Source of the DNA: Alphaproteobacteria bacterium
Lineage (GTDB): Bacteria > Pseudomonadota > Alphaproteobacteria > RF32 > CAG-239
Direction: 5' to 3'
DNA: 6,785 nucleotides
Assembly (NCBI GenBank): GCA_017963715.1
Contig: JAGCTK010000220.1
Span: 1-6,785 of the forward strand
The position numbers and the translations under genes are program-made. Each line of letters begins with the position of its first letter. Position 1 is the first letter of the stretch. Shown one piece after another: positions 6,687-6,785 of the stretch. The notes beneath the pieces were generated by a model, which was not told the DNA's origin, did no database searches, and was given only the letters and a program-made list of their open reading frames with translations.

Positions 6687-6700
6687 GAACCTCACGGTTC
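6687..6700 (-). ncRNA. GUGA-capped hairpin at the 5' side of the leader
   Basis: GAACC (6700-6696), loop GTGA, GGTTC (6691-6687) form a 5-bp stem closed by a GNRA tetraloop on the minus strand. This is the second GNRA loop in the leader. The segment has an alternative: GAACCGT (6700-6694) can pair with ACGGCTC (6676-6670) with one mismatch, which would exclude the hairpin. The hairpin is probably part of the same leader transcript, 18 bases upstream of the long-range helix. Confidence 0.5.
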
Positions 6701-6701
6701 T

Positions 6702-6721
6702 TGATGAAAATATTTTCATCA
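6702..6721. repeat. Perfect 20-base palindrome near the leader's 5' end
   Basis: TGATGAAAAT followed immediately by its reverse complement ATTTTCATCA forms a perfect two-fold symmetric site. In DNA it could be an operator for a dimeric regulator, lying just downstream of the proposed promoter. In RNA it could be a weak 5' hairpin. The out-of-frame leader start codons at 6722 and 6719 fall on it. Function not determined. Confidence 0.55.
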
Positions 6722-6733
6722 TGATTCAAAAAT

Positions 6734-6761
6734 AACATAACAAAATCGACTAGTAAAGCAA
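6734..6761 (-). promoter_or_regulatory. Possible promoter of the LRR leader and gene
   Basis: On the minus strand TTGCTT (6761-6756) and TATGTT (6739-6734) are 16 bases apart. Transcription would begin near 6727, just upstream of the palindrome and the structured leader. This would give a 5' leader of about 255 bases. The whole stretch 6722-6785 is very AT-rich, so other -35/-10 choices are possible. The right window edge prevents a view further upstream. Confidence 0.3.
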
Positions 6762-6785
6762 AAAAATCAAAATTTAGCAAATATA

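Noticed and set aside
6670..6700. Plus-strand GAGCCGT ... ACGGTTC resembles the lower helix of a group II intron domain V, followed by a hairpin that could pass for domain VI
   Set aside because: The interior does not form the required upper stem with a GNRA loop, the length is 31 rather than about 34 bases, and no intron 5' end or reverse transcriptase is present. The GNRA loops and G-U pairs nearby support a minus-strand RNA.
6319..6735. Plus-strand open frame of 138 codons across the LRR gene start and leader
   Set aside because: It lies antisense to the signal peptide and the structured leader, has no ribosome binding site and no protein-like features.
6538..6780. Minus-strand 80-codon open frame in the leader, in a different frame from the LRR gene
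   Set aside because: It runs through the palindrome and several RNA arms, has no recognisable domain and no good ribosome binding site. Open frames in several phases fit a non-coding stretch with few stops.

Overview
The window carries seven genes and one long, highly structured 5' leader. It looks like chromosomal DNA of a Gram-negative, moderately AT-rich bacterium. An alphaproteobacterium is likely, possibly one of the uncultured gut lineages that encode many secreted BspA-type leucine-rich-repeat proteins. The envelope genes (MlaA lipoprotein, MlaC-like periplasmic protein, class A penicillin-binding protein, lipoboxes) show an outer membrane directly. The lineage assignment is inference from protein style only.

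Layout. Positions 1-3245 are a minus-strand envelope cluster, transcribed right to left: a class A penicillin-binding protein (1407-3245), the outer-membrane lipoprotein MlaA (534-1316), and the lipid-shuttle protein MlaC (from 509, cut by the left edge). A 75-base divergent intergenic region follows. Positions 3321-5615 are on the plus strand: a small exported charged protein (3321-3635), a small lipoprotein (3697-4029), a DnaJ-type co-chaperone without a zinc finger (4090-5052), and a DUF1349-family protein (5052-5615) that shares one base with the co-chaperone gene. A secreted leucine-rich-repeat protein (5625-6470, minus strand) converges on them with only 9 bases between stop codons.

The most interesting part is the last 300 bases, upstream of the leucine-rich-repeat gene on the minus strand. 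They contain no convincing coding sequence but fold on paper into an elaborate RNA. A perfect 10-bp long-range helix encloses four arms. One arm is capped by a GAAA tetraloop, and a separate upstream hairpin is capped by a GUGA tetraloop. Several G-U pairs make sense only on the minus strand. After this comes a hairpin followed by five U residues, shortly before the Shine-Dalgarno sequence. A GTGGGGAG segment has two mutually exclusive partners, and the second one overlaps the foot of that terminator. This is the architecture of a riboswitch- or attenuator-like leader controlling a secreted protein, and it matches no RNA class that I recognise.

How the genes fit together. The left cluster serves the cell envelope: peptidoglycan synthesis plus retrograde phospholipid transport. 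The middle genes are two small envelope proteins and a protein-folding pair. The right end is a surface or secreted protein under apparent RNA-level control.
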